This document shows, piece after piece, positions 47,890-59,800 of a DNA stretch of 64,000 nt. The notes under the pieces were generated by a model. It was not told the DNA's origin, searched no databases, and worked only from the letters and a program-made list of their open reading frames with translations. Where the stretch lies: positions 744,001 through 808,000 of the forward strand of contig JAZKJV010008883.1 in assembly GCA_037367405.1 (NCBI GenBank). The letters are read 5' to 3'. The position numbers were made by a program, and so were the translations under genes. Origin of the DNA: Ottelia alismoides. Taxonomy: Eukaryota > Streptophyta > Magnoliopsida > Alismatales > Hydrocharitaceae. Position 1 is the first letter of the stretch. Each line of letters starts with the position of its first letter.

Positions 47890-49120
47890 ATAACAAGATA
47901 AAGCCACATCATTCATTGTGATAATCTCCATTATCTAAAAACTAAAGCAATGAAGCACATGATATTTTTATATACAATTGAGCAATGAACTGAAGATAAC
48001 AAAACTTATAGATAACTCATGTGATGGTTATTGTTTTATTGACAATGATAGCCATCATCATGGATTATCATGAAAGGATAACCAACAAAATAAGAAGGCG
48101 TGGGTGGGATATTCGTGATAGGCCACGAACCACGATAGCCATTGAGGAGGAATTCGAGGTATGCGTCTATAGTTTTCATGTGAAAGGATATGGAACACAA
48201 CCATTAATCAAAACTTGATGGATCTTCGTAAAGAACGAAAATAGGAAGGGAAAAAGGTAGAGTAGGGAATGTATGAATATAAAAATAAATATGAATTAGG
48301 TAATTGAGATAAAAATCTTAAGCATATATCTTTTTTACTAGTTTTTATTGCTAATATTTTATACACTATTTTTCTATGTTGGATATTTAGTCTTTAAGTA
48401 ATATGATTATGTATGCTTACTTAATTACATGCATGTGTTTATGTATTTACATATATAATATATAATATACATACACTCATACATGCATGCATGCATTTGT
48501 ACATACATGCATGTATGTCAAATCGAAATACTATCGAATGTGTTCAGATTAATTGAGATTCGATTTATTTGGGAATTAAATCAAAGTCAAATTTAAATTC
48601 GGTTGATTGAATTTTTTAACAGAACTTGCTTCGATCTTTAACGAACAACTCTTACTTGAATTCGAATGATTCAGTTGAATTAAAACCTTTAATGAGATAG
48701 GCGAAAGGCCTTCTGCTTAATGCATCTCAGTTTTATTCTTGTTTTTAGATTTTAGAAAAGTTCACGAGCCTCCTTTTCTGTTTATTTAAACTGCGTATAA
48801 TAGAAGATAATATTCTCACCAAGAAAGTCTGTCCACACAGACTCCGCACAATCACAACTTTTCCGGTTAAGATGGTTGTAGTGCATGCAAATTCTAGTGG
48901 GTAGTTTTAATTCCATTACCACTATATTGAGAGAGATGGAACCATTTTCGGAGGAGGCTTCCTGTAAAATCTCCAAAATTGTGAAGCTGTGAATCTTTAA
49001 AATACCACGGGACATACAAACATATAATCAGAGTCCTCCTCATCTGCGTGAAGGTGGAAGGAATTGTGAGTGTGGGTTTGCTTTCCGGCGGCGAAAATAA
49101 ATCTTCTTTTAAAGGTAAGT
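47890..49120. other. Flanking DNA between element E and the LINE, no gene seen
   Basis: AT-rich DNA with a TGCATG/ATACAT microsatellite at about 48440-48520. Around 48780-49100 the composition is more balanced, with a GGTAAGT sequence at 49110, but no protein was recognised on either strand. Confidence 0.4.
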
Positions 49121-49439
49121 ATGTATTGCTTTCATTGATTTTTTCATAAGATGTACAAAAAAGGGGGGCCAGAAATTGGCCAAAACCAAAAATACAAAAT
49201 TCAGTCAAAACCCCATCAAGGGTGAGATGGCCCCAAAAGGAGATCAACAGTACAAATCAGGTGCAATAGTTCAATTCAGGAGGATCCGAGTATCACCAAG
49301 GATTATCGATGTTAACTGCGAAACGGACCTACAAGTGGCAGCAGTCCAGCGCAGGTTGCGCTCCCAACAGATGTGCCAGGAAGCGACAGCTATGGTGGTT
49401 CTGAGCTTTACTCCCAAGACCGTATCGACGCCAAAAAGC

Positions 49440-52400
49440 CTATTTGTGGATGAGATGGACTAAAGAATGCTCTTCCCCAAGACAGGAGTAGGGAGAGAAA
49501 GCGATGTGCAAAATCAAACCAAACCTGGAAGCAGAATTGGCAAAATCCCAAAATAGGTGATCTCTTGACTCAAGAGGCTGATCACAAAAGAGACAACCAA
49601 GATCAAGGCAAACCCCAAATCTGAATAGTCTTTCCCTCGTGGGGAATTTGTCTTTTATCAACCTGAATATGCAGCACTTGTGCTTTGGGGCGGCCTTGGA
49701 GAGCCAGTTATCCTTCCACCAAACAACGACGGGGGCCCTATATCGGACCAGATCAAAGGCAGAATGAAAGGAGATAGTCGAGATGGAGGAGGCCCCTGGA
49801 GGCTGGGAAGCATACTGCCCAAGTTGGGGGCCAGCAAAGGCTGAGCCTTGAGCGTAGCCTTCCAAACTCTTGAATCACCGAGGGACGCAATTGCATCCCA
49901 GAAGTTCCCACCCGCAAGATATTTGGATCTAAGAAATCAGCCCAGAGCGAACCATCAACCCAAAGGAATCTCCAAATCCAGAAGATGTTGGAGGCCAAGA
50001 CCAAGTCCTTCGGGAACGAATCCCCAAACCACCTTCCTCCTTAGGGAGGTAAACATCGCTCCATGTAATTTCATGACGCTTATAATCCCAAAGAAAGTAT
50101 GCGCACATGGAAGAAATCTGTTTGATTGTTAAATTGCTGAGGATTGAGCAATCGGGCCAGTATAGAAGGATACCACCAATAACTGAATTCAGTAGTTGAA
50201 TCATCCCCGTAATTGAGAGATTTTTAGCCTTCCAGCCACAAAGTGGTGCACGAAATTTGTCTTGAAGGGCTCTAGAAGAGTAGTTGCCGCCAAATTTGCG
50301 CTTCAGTGGGATGCCCAAATATTTGGTAGGAAGCGTGTCGCTGAGGAGGCCTGGAATAAGGTTCCAAGTAAAAAGTTCCCTTGCACTTCTGGAGCAAAAT
50401 AATTGACTTTTGCAAATATTCATTCTAAGCCCAGACATATCCCCAAAGGAGTCCATGATCTCACCAACCGCATTGAGGGAATTGGTGTTGGGTTTGGTGA
50501 AGAACAGTAGATCATCAGCATAGATGAGGTACATTGGGGCCAAGGACTTACCACGCCCCAAGGGCTTGATGGATCCATCCAACACAGCCATGTCCACCAA
50601 AAAGGAGAGGGATTCCATGACAATAACAAATAAGAGGGGGCTAAGCGGATCATCTTGACGGAGGCCACGAGAGCTCTTAAAGAATCCAGACGGGGAACCA
50701 TTAACGAGCACCGAGAAGGAAGCGGTCTCAATACAATTTCAGATCCAGGAGAACCAAGTATGACCAAACCTCATAGCATTAAGCCAATCAATCAAAAATG
50801 AGTGATTGACAATGTCAAAAGCTTTGGTGAGATCCACTTTAAAGCAGAACCTCCCATGGTCATTTTTCCTCTCGAATCCCTTGGCTAATTCTTGTGCCAG
50901 CTTCACACTATCTCCAATACGTCTGCATTTTATGAATGCCATCTGGTTAACAGAGATAATATGTGGGAGCATTACCGTTAGCCTTGTATATAAAAGTTTT
51001 GTGAAGCTCTTGTAAATAACATTACAACAAGAGATGGGTCTGAAGTCCCCCATACCCTCAGGGGAAGAGACTTTGGAGATCATAGTAATGAAAGTATGAT
51101 TAATATGTCTAAGCATGGAACCACCTGAGCGGAGGAAGCACATGGCGGTGAGGATTTCTCTTTTCAAAAGTGGCCAGTGGTGCTTAAAGAAGCCCGCATT
51201 AAACCCATCCGATCCAGGAGATTTATTGGAACTGATAGAGCGGAGAGCTCCCCAAACTTCATCTTCCTCGAATGGCCTTTCAAGTCACAGGTTGGCTTCT
51301 ACAGAGAGAGGCTTCTTCAGAGCCGAGGCATTAGCCATGGCAATTGGGCAGGGAACATGTGAGAGCAAGGATTAGAAATAGGAGGTTGTATGGGAAGCAA
51401 TTCTCCTTTGGTCATCTAAAATGGAACCATCTTCACCGATGAGACAAGGGATTATATTTCTTGCCTCCCTGATTCTAGCAGAAAGGTGGAAGAACTTGGT
51501 AGAGTGATCACCCAGCTTTAGCCAATGAACACGGCTTCTCTGTTTCCAAGCAGACTCTTGGTCAGCCTCTAGCCCAACCAAGTAAGACTCCATGTCATGT
51601 TCAAGCTGAGCAAGAGTAGGGTCCAAGGGAGAAACATCTAGGGCATCATTAAAGTTAGCTAAAGCAACATAAGCACACTTAGTTTCGTCCTCCAACCTTC
51701 CAAAGGATGCAACCTAGGCCTTAAGAGACCTCTTCGCAGCGCTCAACTTTTGTGCCAAGATGTAGAGGGGATTTCCCCTAACAGTGGTACCCCAGGCGGA
51801 TTCCACCAAGGGGGTGTAGCCATCTCTAGAAGCCCAGAAGTCCAGCTACCTGAATGGTTTTCTATGATTTGCCATGGCAATCAAGGAAATGGAGATTAGG
51901 AGGTGGTCGATAGAGGGCACTGGCGAGTACCTGACTTTAGGGCAGGGGAAGGAGGTCCATCCACAAAGTGTTACAGAGTGATCTATCAAGCCTCGCCACG
52001 ATTCTATAGGGCCCGAAAGAAGAGTTGGTCCAGGATAGCGAATTTCCTCAAGGCTCGAGGTCAATAAGACCAGCTTGATCAATGAAATTGTTAAAATCCA
52101 GAATCGAAGAGGCACCGGGAGCCCTCCCTCCGACTTTTTCAGCAGCAAATCTGATAACATTAAAATCCCCAAGGAGAATCCAAGGGAGTGAGACTCTGGG
52201 ACGTAAGTTGAGAAGATCGTCTCAAAGAGCCCTTCTCTCCGATGGGAAATTGGAACCATAGATGGTGGAGAGGTAAATCTGTAGCCCCCCCATGATTGGT
52301 GCAATGAGTGAAATTGCTTGCAATGTAATTTGTATAGGAACACAGCTCCAGTTTGCATCTTTCCAGAGGAACCAGACCCTCCCCAGAGGTGTATTGTTAT

Positions 52401-52575
52401 GAATGGAGCACCACCCGTTTGGGATAGCTGTAAGGAAAGTAGAGACCCTGTCGGGCTTAATTTTTGTCTCCATGAGGCCAACAAGCTCAAAACTACCATT
52501 GTCCATCTCCCGGAGGAAGCGTTTCATTTTGGATGACTTTTTGAGGCCCCTGACATTACATGCCGCAATCGTCAT
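49440..52575 (-). pseudogene. LINE ORF2: endonuclease, reverse transcriptase and zf-RVT region, broken
   Basis: The product starts with an APE-type endonuclease (AACNVRGL at the N-terminus, METKI, and GDFN near 52150). A linker with HWLKLGDHSTKFFH follows at about 51500. The reverse transcriptase has DFRPISCCNVIYK, the motif A region with DLTKAFD, LRQDDPLSP and the catalytic YADDLL near 50520. After these come KYLGIPL, KRHEITWSDV and a zf-RVT region (FPTRERLF, CLFCDQPLESRDHLF). Stops interrupt it near 52222, 52070, 50739 and elsewhere, with frameshifts between. The usual G of LRQGDPLSP is D here. Such proteins copy LINE RNA into a nicked chromosome. This copy is inactive. Confidence 0.9.
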
Positions 52576-52608
52576 TAAAAGGAGGGAGGGAGGGCAGAGC
52601 TTCCCGGG

Positions 52609-52809
52609 CTATTTCTCTTGAGCGATCCGGATGCCGCCTTCTTCTTTTTGCCATGGAGAACATTCCGCGGCTAAAAGGGGAGGAGGTTCCTTTTGAGAGC
52701 TGGGGTTCAGACCAAGTTCGGATGGCAATTGACCGAGAAGGGAAGCGTCAGTCAAGGGGCCCCCAGAGAGAAACAAGGGAGCAACGTGGGGAGCATCGAG
52801 GAGCTTCAT
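52609..52809 (-). pseudogene. Probable C-terminus of LINE ORF1
   Basis: An open frame of 66 codons ending just before ORF2. The position fits the end of ORF1 (RNA-binding protein), but no domain is recognisable, and the upstream part is separated by element C. Confidence 0.35.
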
Positions 52810-54063
52810 GGGATCCCAGCCTCAGCCAGGGAATTGTTTAACCCAAAAAAACAGTGATCTTAAGTTCCACACAAGGCGGGAACTCAGTCGATGAATCGAC
52901 CACACGAAATTCGGATTAAAACAACAATTAACCCACGACAAATATATCAAGCAATGAAAGTAAACGAGCGGAGTTAAAATTTATTATAACTCTACAACAA
53001 GATGTGTATAGTGCAAGTATGTGTAGAGGTCGAACACAGGGAGCAGACAGGTAGACGGGGCAAAATTTGCTCAAAATGTGTGAATGTGACAAGTGTCTAC
53101 AATGCTAAATTTTTTTTGTGGGTTTTAATTTTTATATTTTTTTATTTAATTTTTTTTAATTTTATACTTTTGTATTTTGATTTTTAATTTACTGATTTTA
53201 TATTTTTCTTTTTGATATTTTATATTTTTTTATTTTCTTTTTTAATATTGGAAAATAAAGATAATGTAATAAAATGGAGAAAGAGATATTTATAAAAATA
53301 GATAAAAATGTTCAAAAAGAAGCAAATAAAGTCTTTTTGGTCTTTTTATACTTTTTTACTATTTTTGTGATTTTTGGGTAATTTTTAGAATGTTTTTGGT
53401 ATTTTTAATTAGCAAAATAAAGCAAAACAGTCAATAAAATGCAAGGTTGAAACTAAAATGGAGAAATAAAATAGCAAATAGTAACAAAAATTTTCCAAAT
53501 TAATTTTCAATAATAGATAATAAAATAAGGAAAATTTAGACACCAAGATTATATTTTTAGGGTTTTTGTAGAATTTTTAATATTTTTCTAAAGGTTTTTA
53601 GAGTTTTGTAATTTTTAGGAGTTTGGTTTTGTAATTTTTAATGATTTTTGGTCTGAAATTAAAACACACTAAAAGGTACAAAATATTTTTTTGGGATTTT
53701 TCTGGAGTGTTTTTATATTTTTTATGGATTTTTTTAAGCTAGACAATGCTGAAAATAGATGTTTTTGATTTTTAATAAATATTAAAATGCAATAATTATG
53801 GCAAATAAAAATATGGTGATAAACTACTATGCAACAAAGACTTAATGTGATTTTTGTGGATTTTTTGGGGTTCTATAGATGCATGCATAAAATACAAGAA
53901 GCAAAAGGAAAAGGCAAGTTTGCAGGGGCATTTTTGAAATATTCAGAAAATGCGAGGGCCTACATGCAAAAAAAATACCAAAACTATATAACTGACATAG
54001 AAACTTTCAGGACCAAAAAGAAACACCCAAAACACGAGGGTATCCCTGCAAAATCTCCAGACC

Positions 54064-54081
54064 CACGTGCGTACGCACGTG
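54064..54081 (-). promoter_or_regulatory. Perfect 18-bp CACGTG palindrome in the LTR of element C
   Basis: CACGTGCGTACGCACGTG is a perfect palindrome with two G-box cores. The 5' LTR copy at 63897-63914 is identical. Confidence 0.65.
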
Positions 54082-55444
54082 CACCTGGCAGGGGCGTTTG
54101 TGTGATTATTAGAAAATCCAAGGGCCTGCGCGCAATATTCCAGAAAATAATATAACTGAGCAAACACTTTTCAGCACCAAAAATATATATCCAAAATAGA
54201 GGGGCCTTGGAGGAAAAATTGCCAGGCACACGTGACGCGCACGCGACCTGGCGGGGGTTGACCTGCAATAATATCGAAGTTCGGGGGCACGCTCGCAATT
54301 TCAACAGAAAATCAGCCACAACAGAGGAAAGTTTTAAATTAATCAGTAATTACAAAAACCGGCGGGCGATATTTGCAAAATTCCCACCTAGGCGCGGATC
54401 AGACGATGGGTGTGCGCCCACTTACGCCACGTGGCGCGCGCACGAGAGGCGATGCCCCTTCATCTTGACGGTGTAGATTAGATCTTCACGGAGGATCCAA
54501 CGGCTGATGCAGATGAAGATCGGATGGCTGTTGTATCACCTGGGGAATGTGCTTGATCCGACGGCCAGGGACGCGACTGGAAGATCCGATGAGGAACTCA
54601 ACTGCGCCGAGCTTCGTTGAGGTGCTGGGCTTGCCTCCGTCTGCCAACCCCACGGCCGAAGGGCTGGCTATGCTCCTGCTGCTCCTCCCCGTCGTCCAGG
54701 TGTCGCAAAATGGGCCGAAGGCCAAAGGATGGCCCTCAGCGGGTCGAAGAGGCTCCGGCGAACCTGGGGAGTCTTCCTTGGTGATCCTTGAGGCCCAGAT
54801 GCCTCCTTCAAGTCTAGCAAAGAAGAGTAGAGAACGGCAGTGCAAATGGGCAGGAAACTTGGCGTTTATTGGCGAATAATGGCGTGGGGAATGGTGGAGG
54901 TGGTCGCCGGAGCTCAAGAGCTCCGGCGAGATGTTCGACGATGGGACTCGATTAAATGGAAAATTAAAAGCACGAAATAAGAGCTAGCACTACGTCTAAC
55001 CAAACGGCAAGAAAAGGGAACAAAAGCGACCTCTATTGGCTCTAGACGCCAAGAAGTGAGGACCTCACGGCGGTGGCCGGAGATGGAGGTTGTGGAGCGC
55101 CTCCCGGCCGCTAACCTCCCCTCCGAAGAGCTGGAGGACTTGCTGTCACCAAGTCCGGTCCAGAGCACCTTCAAGAGAGGGAAGAAGGCGGTCAAAGAGA
55201 GTTCAAAATCAAATGAGGGTGGCTGGGCGGTTTTTGAAACATGGTCATGGAGGCGTGAAGAACGAGGCGTATCTTGCAAATCGTTGATCCATTCTACGAG
55301 GTTAAGGCTGGGCGTGTAAGATCACATGTCGAGGAAGAAAAGTTGTCAAGGGACCATCACGAGATAATGCAAGGAAGCGCCTCGAAAAAATCGAGAAAAA
55401 AAGACAAAAACTCATTCTGACATTGAGCAGGCTGGGGTCAGAGA

Positions 55445-55461
55445 GTTGACCGCGGGTCAAC
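55445..55461 (-). promoter_or_regulatory. Inverted W-box pair in the LTR of element C
   Basis: GTTGACCGCGGGTCAAC, with two facing TTGACC cores 3 nt apart, as in element A. Twelve bases further, at 55473-55500, is a second palindrome with arms CCTGGTTGGTCC and GGACCAACCAGG. Confidence 0.55.
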
Positions 55462-56630
55462 TTTCCAACCCCCCTGGTTGGTCCACATGGACCAACCAGG
55501 AAAAAGCCTGCAAAAAATGCTAAAAAAATCATTTTAAAATAGTAAACTATTTTATTAGATTTAGGTTATTAAATAAAAAGTGTTTATAATTTTATGTAGT
55601 ATTTTATTCTTATTTTTAATTATTTTTATGAGGTATATTTTTACAAGTTGCTTTTATACCCTTATAACGGTATAATACCTACATATTGCATCCTTTTATT
55701 TTTATTTTGTATATTTTAATTTTATTTTTTTTGTTTCTTATTTTGTAAAATTATAAAATACTTTTATACACATAAATATATTTTTATTTTATTTTTCTGA
55801 TTTATTTTGTATAATTAATAAATTATAAGAGTGTGTTGTATAGTATTGTATCTATGTACTATATTATACAAGTATTTTTATTTGGATTTCTTTTGTATTT
55901 TTATTTTGATTTTAATGTACATAATTATTATAAGTAATATGTACAACATTATAAAAAAATAAAAATAGAAAAATAATGAATAAAGAATAAATTGAATATT
56001 TTATTCGGTACACTATACAATGGGGGTTCAAAACTCAACTTTCAAACCGTAGCTCCGCCAAATGCGAAACCACCACCATTAAATAGATTATTTTATTCTA
56101 TATACAATTAAAGGTGAGTTTCATGCATTTGGAGTTGTCATTTGTGAGATATGGGTCTGGGAAGTTGGGATTCTGGAATTTTATTCAGACCATAACTTTT
56201 TATCTGTACATTATTTTTCAGTGAAATCAATTTTGTATTTTTATTTATAAAATTATCTACAACTTTCATGTACAAAGTTTCTTTATTTGATGTATAAAAA
56301 GTGGAACCAAAAATAGGTCCCAAAAAAATAAAGAATGAATTAATACATATAGGTATTCGGCCCTTATCTCCCCCTACTTTATTCCTTGTCGACCTATTCA
56401 TCAAGATGCCTAGGTCTCGGGGTTTCGGGTCATAAAATATTTACAATATTTTATTCTTTTTCTTTTCTTTTCTTTATTCTAAAATTTTGGCTTTAAAAAC
56501 CGCAATTTATACAATATTTACACACCTATGCATGAATGCTAAAATGCATGAATAAAGCCTATATACACGCATTTACTAGGGTTTTAAGGCCAAATTGATA
56601 GAATAAAGATGATGAAACGTAGATTCATCA

Positions 56631-56643
56631 TCCCCCTATACTT
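56631..56643 (-). other. Polypurine tract of element C
   Basis: The minus strand reads AAGTATAGGGGGA directly before the 3' LTR start TGATGAATC. Confidence 0.88.
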
Positions 56644-56699
56644 GCCTTTGCTAGTACCTAGCAAACACTTATGCAATAAGTGCAGAAAATAAAAACAAA

Positions 56700-57770
56700 G
56701 AAAAGAAAAAGAAGAAGGTGGACTGAATTTAATTGTCAAACTTGTCTTCACAAAATCAAAGTTTGGAGCTTAAGTCGGACCTTTGGAATTTTAGTGCGGT
56801 CGGAACCTTAATGAGAACCGAATTTGAAATCCAACAGTCCTTGAGAATCCCAAAACTCTGTCCAAGTCTCCTCAATAGCCAGGTCAGAAATACTTCAACT
56901 CATACGCAAACTCTTACGACTATGAATCTGACTCGTACAGTGTAAGTGATGGTGGCTCTCCCCAACTAGAATGATAAAGAGACTGACTTCTCCAGTACGA
57001 CAACCCAATGATTCCCCAATCCAATAACTCCATCCTCGAGGAGCGGGGTATTCCCTTCTAAGTTCAAGTGGCAACCAGCTCAAGAGGAGGGGGTGAAGAG
57101 AAGAATGGACGGTAGCCAGTGTAGATACCTATCCCGGGATGCAAGATCAGTGTAGTCAAGTCATCCAGCTGCAGGCTCACATGATATGACTTTGGAACTG
57201 AAGCTTGCTTATTGACTTTACAACATATGTACATACTTTGCAGGCTTTTTATTTTTGTACATGCCTGAACTTTTCTTTTTTTTCTTTTTTTTTTTGAAAT
57301 ACTATTCACAGCAGCATTTACATAAAGAGTTTTTCCTCTTGAGCCAGTAGACTATCCCTCTTTTGAAGCTTTATCGCAACCCACAGCCTCCTGTCTTTAG
57401 ACTTCCTAATCACTGGACGGGTTGGGGTGCACTTCCCTCCCTAGAGGAGGACAAATGTTTCCACTTGTGTGCGTCTCATACCGGCAAATCCAATCCCCTC
57501 ACCACTCCAACTGAGTTGAGCCATGTGAAAGGTGCAGGTGTCCAAGTTAGGTCATTATCAACAAGAGTCGTGCGTGTGCTCCGAAATACTCTACTTAGGA
57601 AGTCAAGAATCCATTGAACTAAGTCCCATGATCCTCAAAGAATTAAGTCAACTAGACCTGAAGTACCTCAAACCCAGTTCCTATAAGGTTCCTGTTATTA
57701 GGTAGATTTTAAGGTCCAATCAAGCTCCAATCTTCGGATTTTACTTAGACTTGTTCAACTCTCAAACTCA
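56700..57770 (-). other. Conserved non-coding block upstream of the PPT (element C)
   Basis: The complement of this block matches 6440-7390 of element A, with shared phrases such as AAGATTGGAGCTTG, CTTAATTCTTTGAG and GTGCACCCCAACC. No conserved reading frame. Confidence 0.6.
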
Positions 57771-57799
57771 ATCCGAAAAATGCTAATGCTATGTAATGC

Positions 57800-58500
57800 A
57801 ATGCAGAAAATATTTTTGTGATGCAATTTTCAAAGATTTTGAACTTTTTATGGATTTTTGAAAAGATGATGATGATGCATATGCAGATGCATTTTTTTGT
57901 ATTTTTCAAAAAGATTTTTCAAATGTTTTTGGATTTTAATTTTCCAAATGTTTTTGGGATTTTTTAAAAGAAAAAGTTTTGGCTAAAAACTAGGTGAAAA
58001 ATATGTACACGGGAGTGCTTCTTATATTTACAAGAAGTAGGTTTTAAGAATTTACAAGGGTAAGTGATCGATTTTATACATATATATATAATGGATTTTG
58101 GTGAGATGTATGTATTCCTCAAACTTATTTGACATAGGTTTTTCAAACAATTTTGAAAACTATAGTCCAAAATAATTTTTACAAACATTTTTGCAAACAT
58201 GTACACCCATTTGAAAATCATTTTGCAAAGGTTTTCAAAACAGTATATATAGGTTTTTCAAACATTTTTGCAACCATTTTTCAAACCATTTGCAAATCAT
58301 TTTTCAAAAATTTTATTTAACACAAAGAAAAAGAAGTTTTGCAAACCACACATTTTTACACAGGTTGAAAACATGTAACAAAATATTTTCAAAATAGTTT
58401 TCAATAGATGTTCACAAAGTTTTTAAAACTATTTTACAAACATTTTGCAAAAAACATTTTCACCTGATTTATTAATTAGTAAATACAAAAAGAATTTGAG
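57800..58500. repeat. Low-complexity TTTGCAAA/TTTTCAAA stretch (element C)
   Basis: Loose repeats of TTTTNCAAA(C/N)ATTT between the hairpin array and the conserved block, in the same place as in A and E. Confidence 0.65.
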
Positions 58501-58620
58501 GAATAAAACACCTTTTTATTAAGAATTTTCAATGAATTTTAAAGAATTATTATTAGCCATACTATTAGGAAAATACGAAAGTACGAGTTATGGCTAAAGT
58601 ATATACGTAGTATATACGAC

Positions 58621-59226
58621 CCCCCTATACTTAGCTTGAGCTATGTCCTCATAGATCGAAGAGAAAAGAGAAGACATAACTCGTACTAAGTATAGGCAAG
58701 CCTAAAGAATAACGAAATGAATGAATCAAACGAATGAGAAGTTGACCGTCCCCCTATACTTAGGATCAAATAATCCTAAGTATAGCAGACTGTACACAAG
58801 GCAGGGAGGGTCAAGGGTGGGAATGAACAGATCATACTCAGATTGTCTCCCCCTATACTTAGGGTAAAATATCCCCAAGTATAGACAAGAAGAGGAGACA
58901 ATGGAGAGGATCGAAAAAATAGAGAAAATCGGGGTGCACACCGCCCTATAATTAGGACAAAGTACATCCTAAGTATGGAAAAACTGTCTACAAGGGCGAC
59001 ACCTTTTTCGGTAGATAAAGAAAATAGGAAAGGAAAAGAAGAAAAGAAGAAAAGAGATCTGAAGATGGAAGGAAAGATCGTGAGAATGTACACACCACTC
59101 CCCCTATACTTAGGGTGAAAGAAGCCCTAAGTATAGGCAACAACAGGAGTGATGACACGGAACGATGAAAGAACACTCAGCTCGTCCACCCCCCTATACT
59201 TAGGACAAGGTACGTCCTAAGCAAGG
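58621..59226 (-). repeat. Array of six hairpins with polypurine-tract-like arms (element C)
   Basis: Units lie at 58621-58696, 58750-58785, 58849-58884, 58943-58977, 59099-59137 and 59189-59226. In plus-strand notation each reads CCCCCTATACTTAGG, loop, CCTAAGTATAG. On the element's sense strand the right arm ends AAGTATAGGGGG, the same as the true polypurine tract. The unit order and loops match the six units of element A. Confidence 0.88.
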
Positions 59227-59479
59227 CAAACACGAGGAACGGGTGGACGAGCAAAATGGTAGAGAGAACAGAGGCACACAAAAGTGAATATACAACAGAT
59301 ATGGATGTACACATGATCAAGAAGGTTGAAAGCAAACCTTCTTGCGGGACCGCTGAGGAATGGATCTGGTGTGATGCAGGTCGACATCGGGGTCCACAGT
59401 GGACGGAAGCCGATCAGGGTCGACAGAGTGTAGATCCTCAGGGGCCCTAGGGTGTGAAGGCACAGACTGGTGAGTGAAA

Positions 59480-59800
59480 GAAGTGTGACTAGGTCCGGCC
59501 TTGGGAGTCTCGCTAGTGTCAAAGTGAAAAGGGACGAACTCATCATCATCGAAAGTAGTGTACTCGGAGTCGTCCTGCGAGGTGTCGTCCAGGTCAAAAC
59601 CAAAAGGCACGAACTCATCAGTGGAAGTAGTCGAACTCTGTTCGTCCTCTATAATCTCAACCGGATCATCTTTCTCATCAAAAGGCCCGAATCTCCGAAG
59701 AAAAGCAATAAATCAAAGTCGGCCTTTGGCTCATCGGTATCTATGTGAACAGGAACGGACCCATCGGTGAAAGAAGTCGAAACATGGCCGTCCTATATCG
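59480..59800 (-). repeat. Tandem repeat encoding acidic 26-residue units
   Basis: Three degenerate copies follow the protease frame on the minus strand. Their related cores are FTDGSVPVHID, STDEFVPFGFD and DDDEFVPFHFD. The DNA phrase GA(C/A)GAACTCATCA recurs. The first copy follows the protease TAG in frame; a frameshift separates it from the next two (readable at 59317-59610). The protein would be strongly acidic. No known family. Confidence 0.55.

Larger units (their letters stand above)
49125..52834 (-). mobile_element. LINE (L1-type non-LTR retrotransposon), decayed, 5' part cut by element C
   Basis: On the minus strand are the end of ORF1 (52809-52609), the whole ORF2 (52575 to about 49440) and a 3' end near 49125, where the sequence closes with CAATGAAAGCAATACAT-type repeats in the manner of plant LINEs. 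Element C is inserted at 52835, inside or just after ORF1, so the rest lies beyond the window. It is older than C because C interrupts it. Confidence 0.88.
52835..56630 (-). mobile_element. Element C, 3' LTR (3796 bp)
   Basis: Starts at 56630 with TGATGAAT, 5 nt, TTTCATCA, right after the polypurine tract, and ends at 52835. Positions 52838-54170 match 62677-64000 closely. The GC-rich island at about 54050-55500 holds regulatory-type palindromes and ORFs of up to 143 aa on both strands; none resembles a known protein. Confidence 0.9.

Noticed and set aside
48782..49247. 77-aa and 117-aa minus-strand ORFs, and a GGTAAGT splice-like site at 49110
   Set aside because: Part is the 3' end of the LINE and the rest resembles no protein I know; a host exon remnant cannot be shown.
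54486..55319. ORFs of 110-143 aa on both strands in the LTR of C
   Set aside because: Overlapping frames on both strands in a GC-rich LTR island with no recognisable domain.
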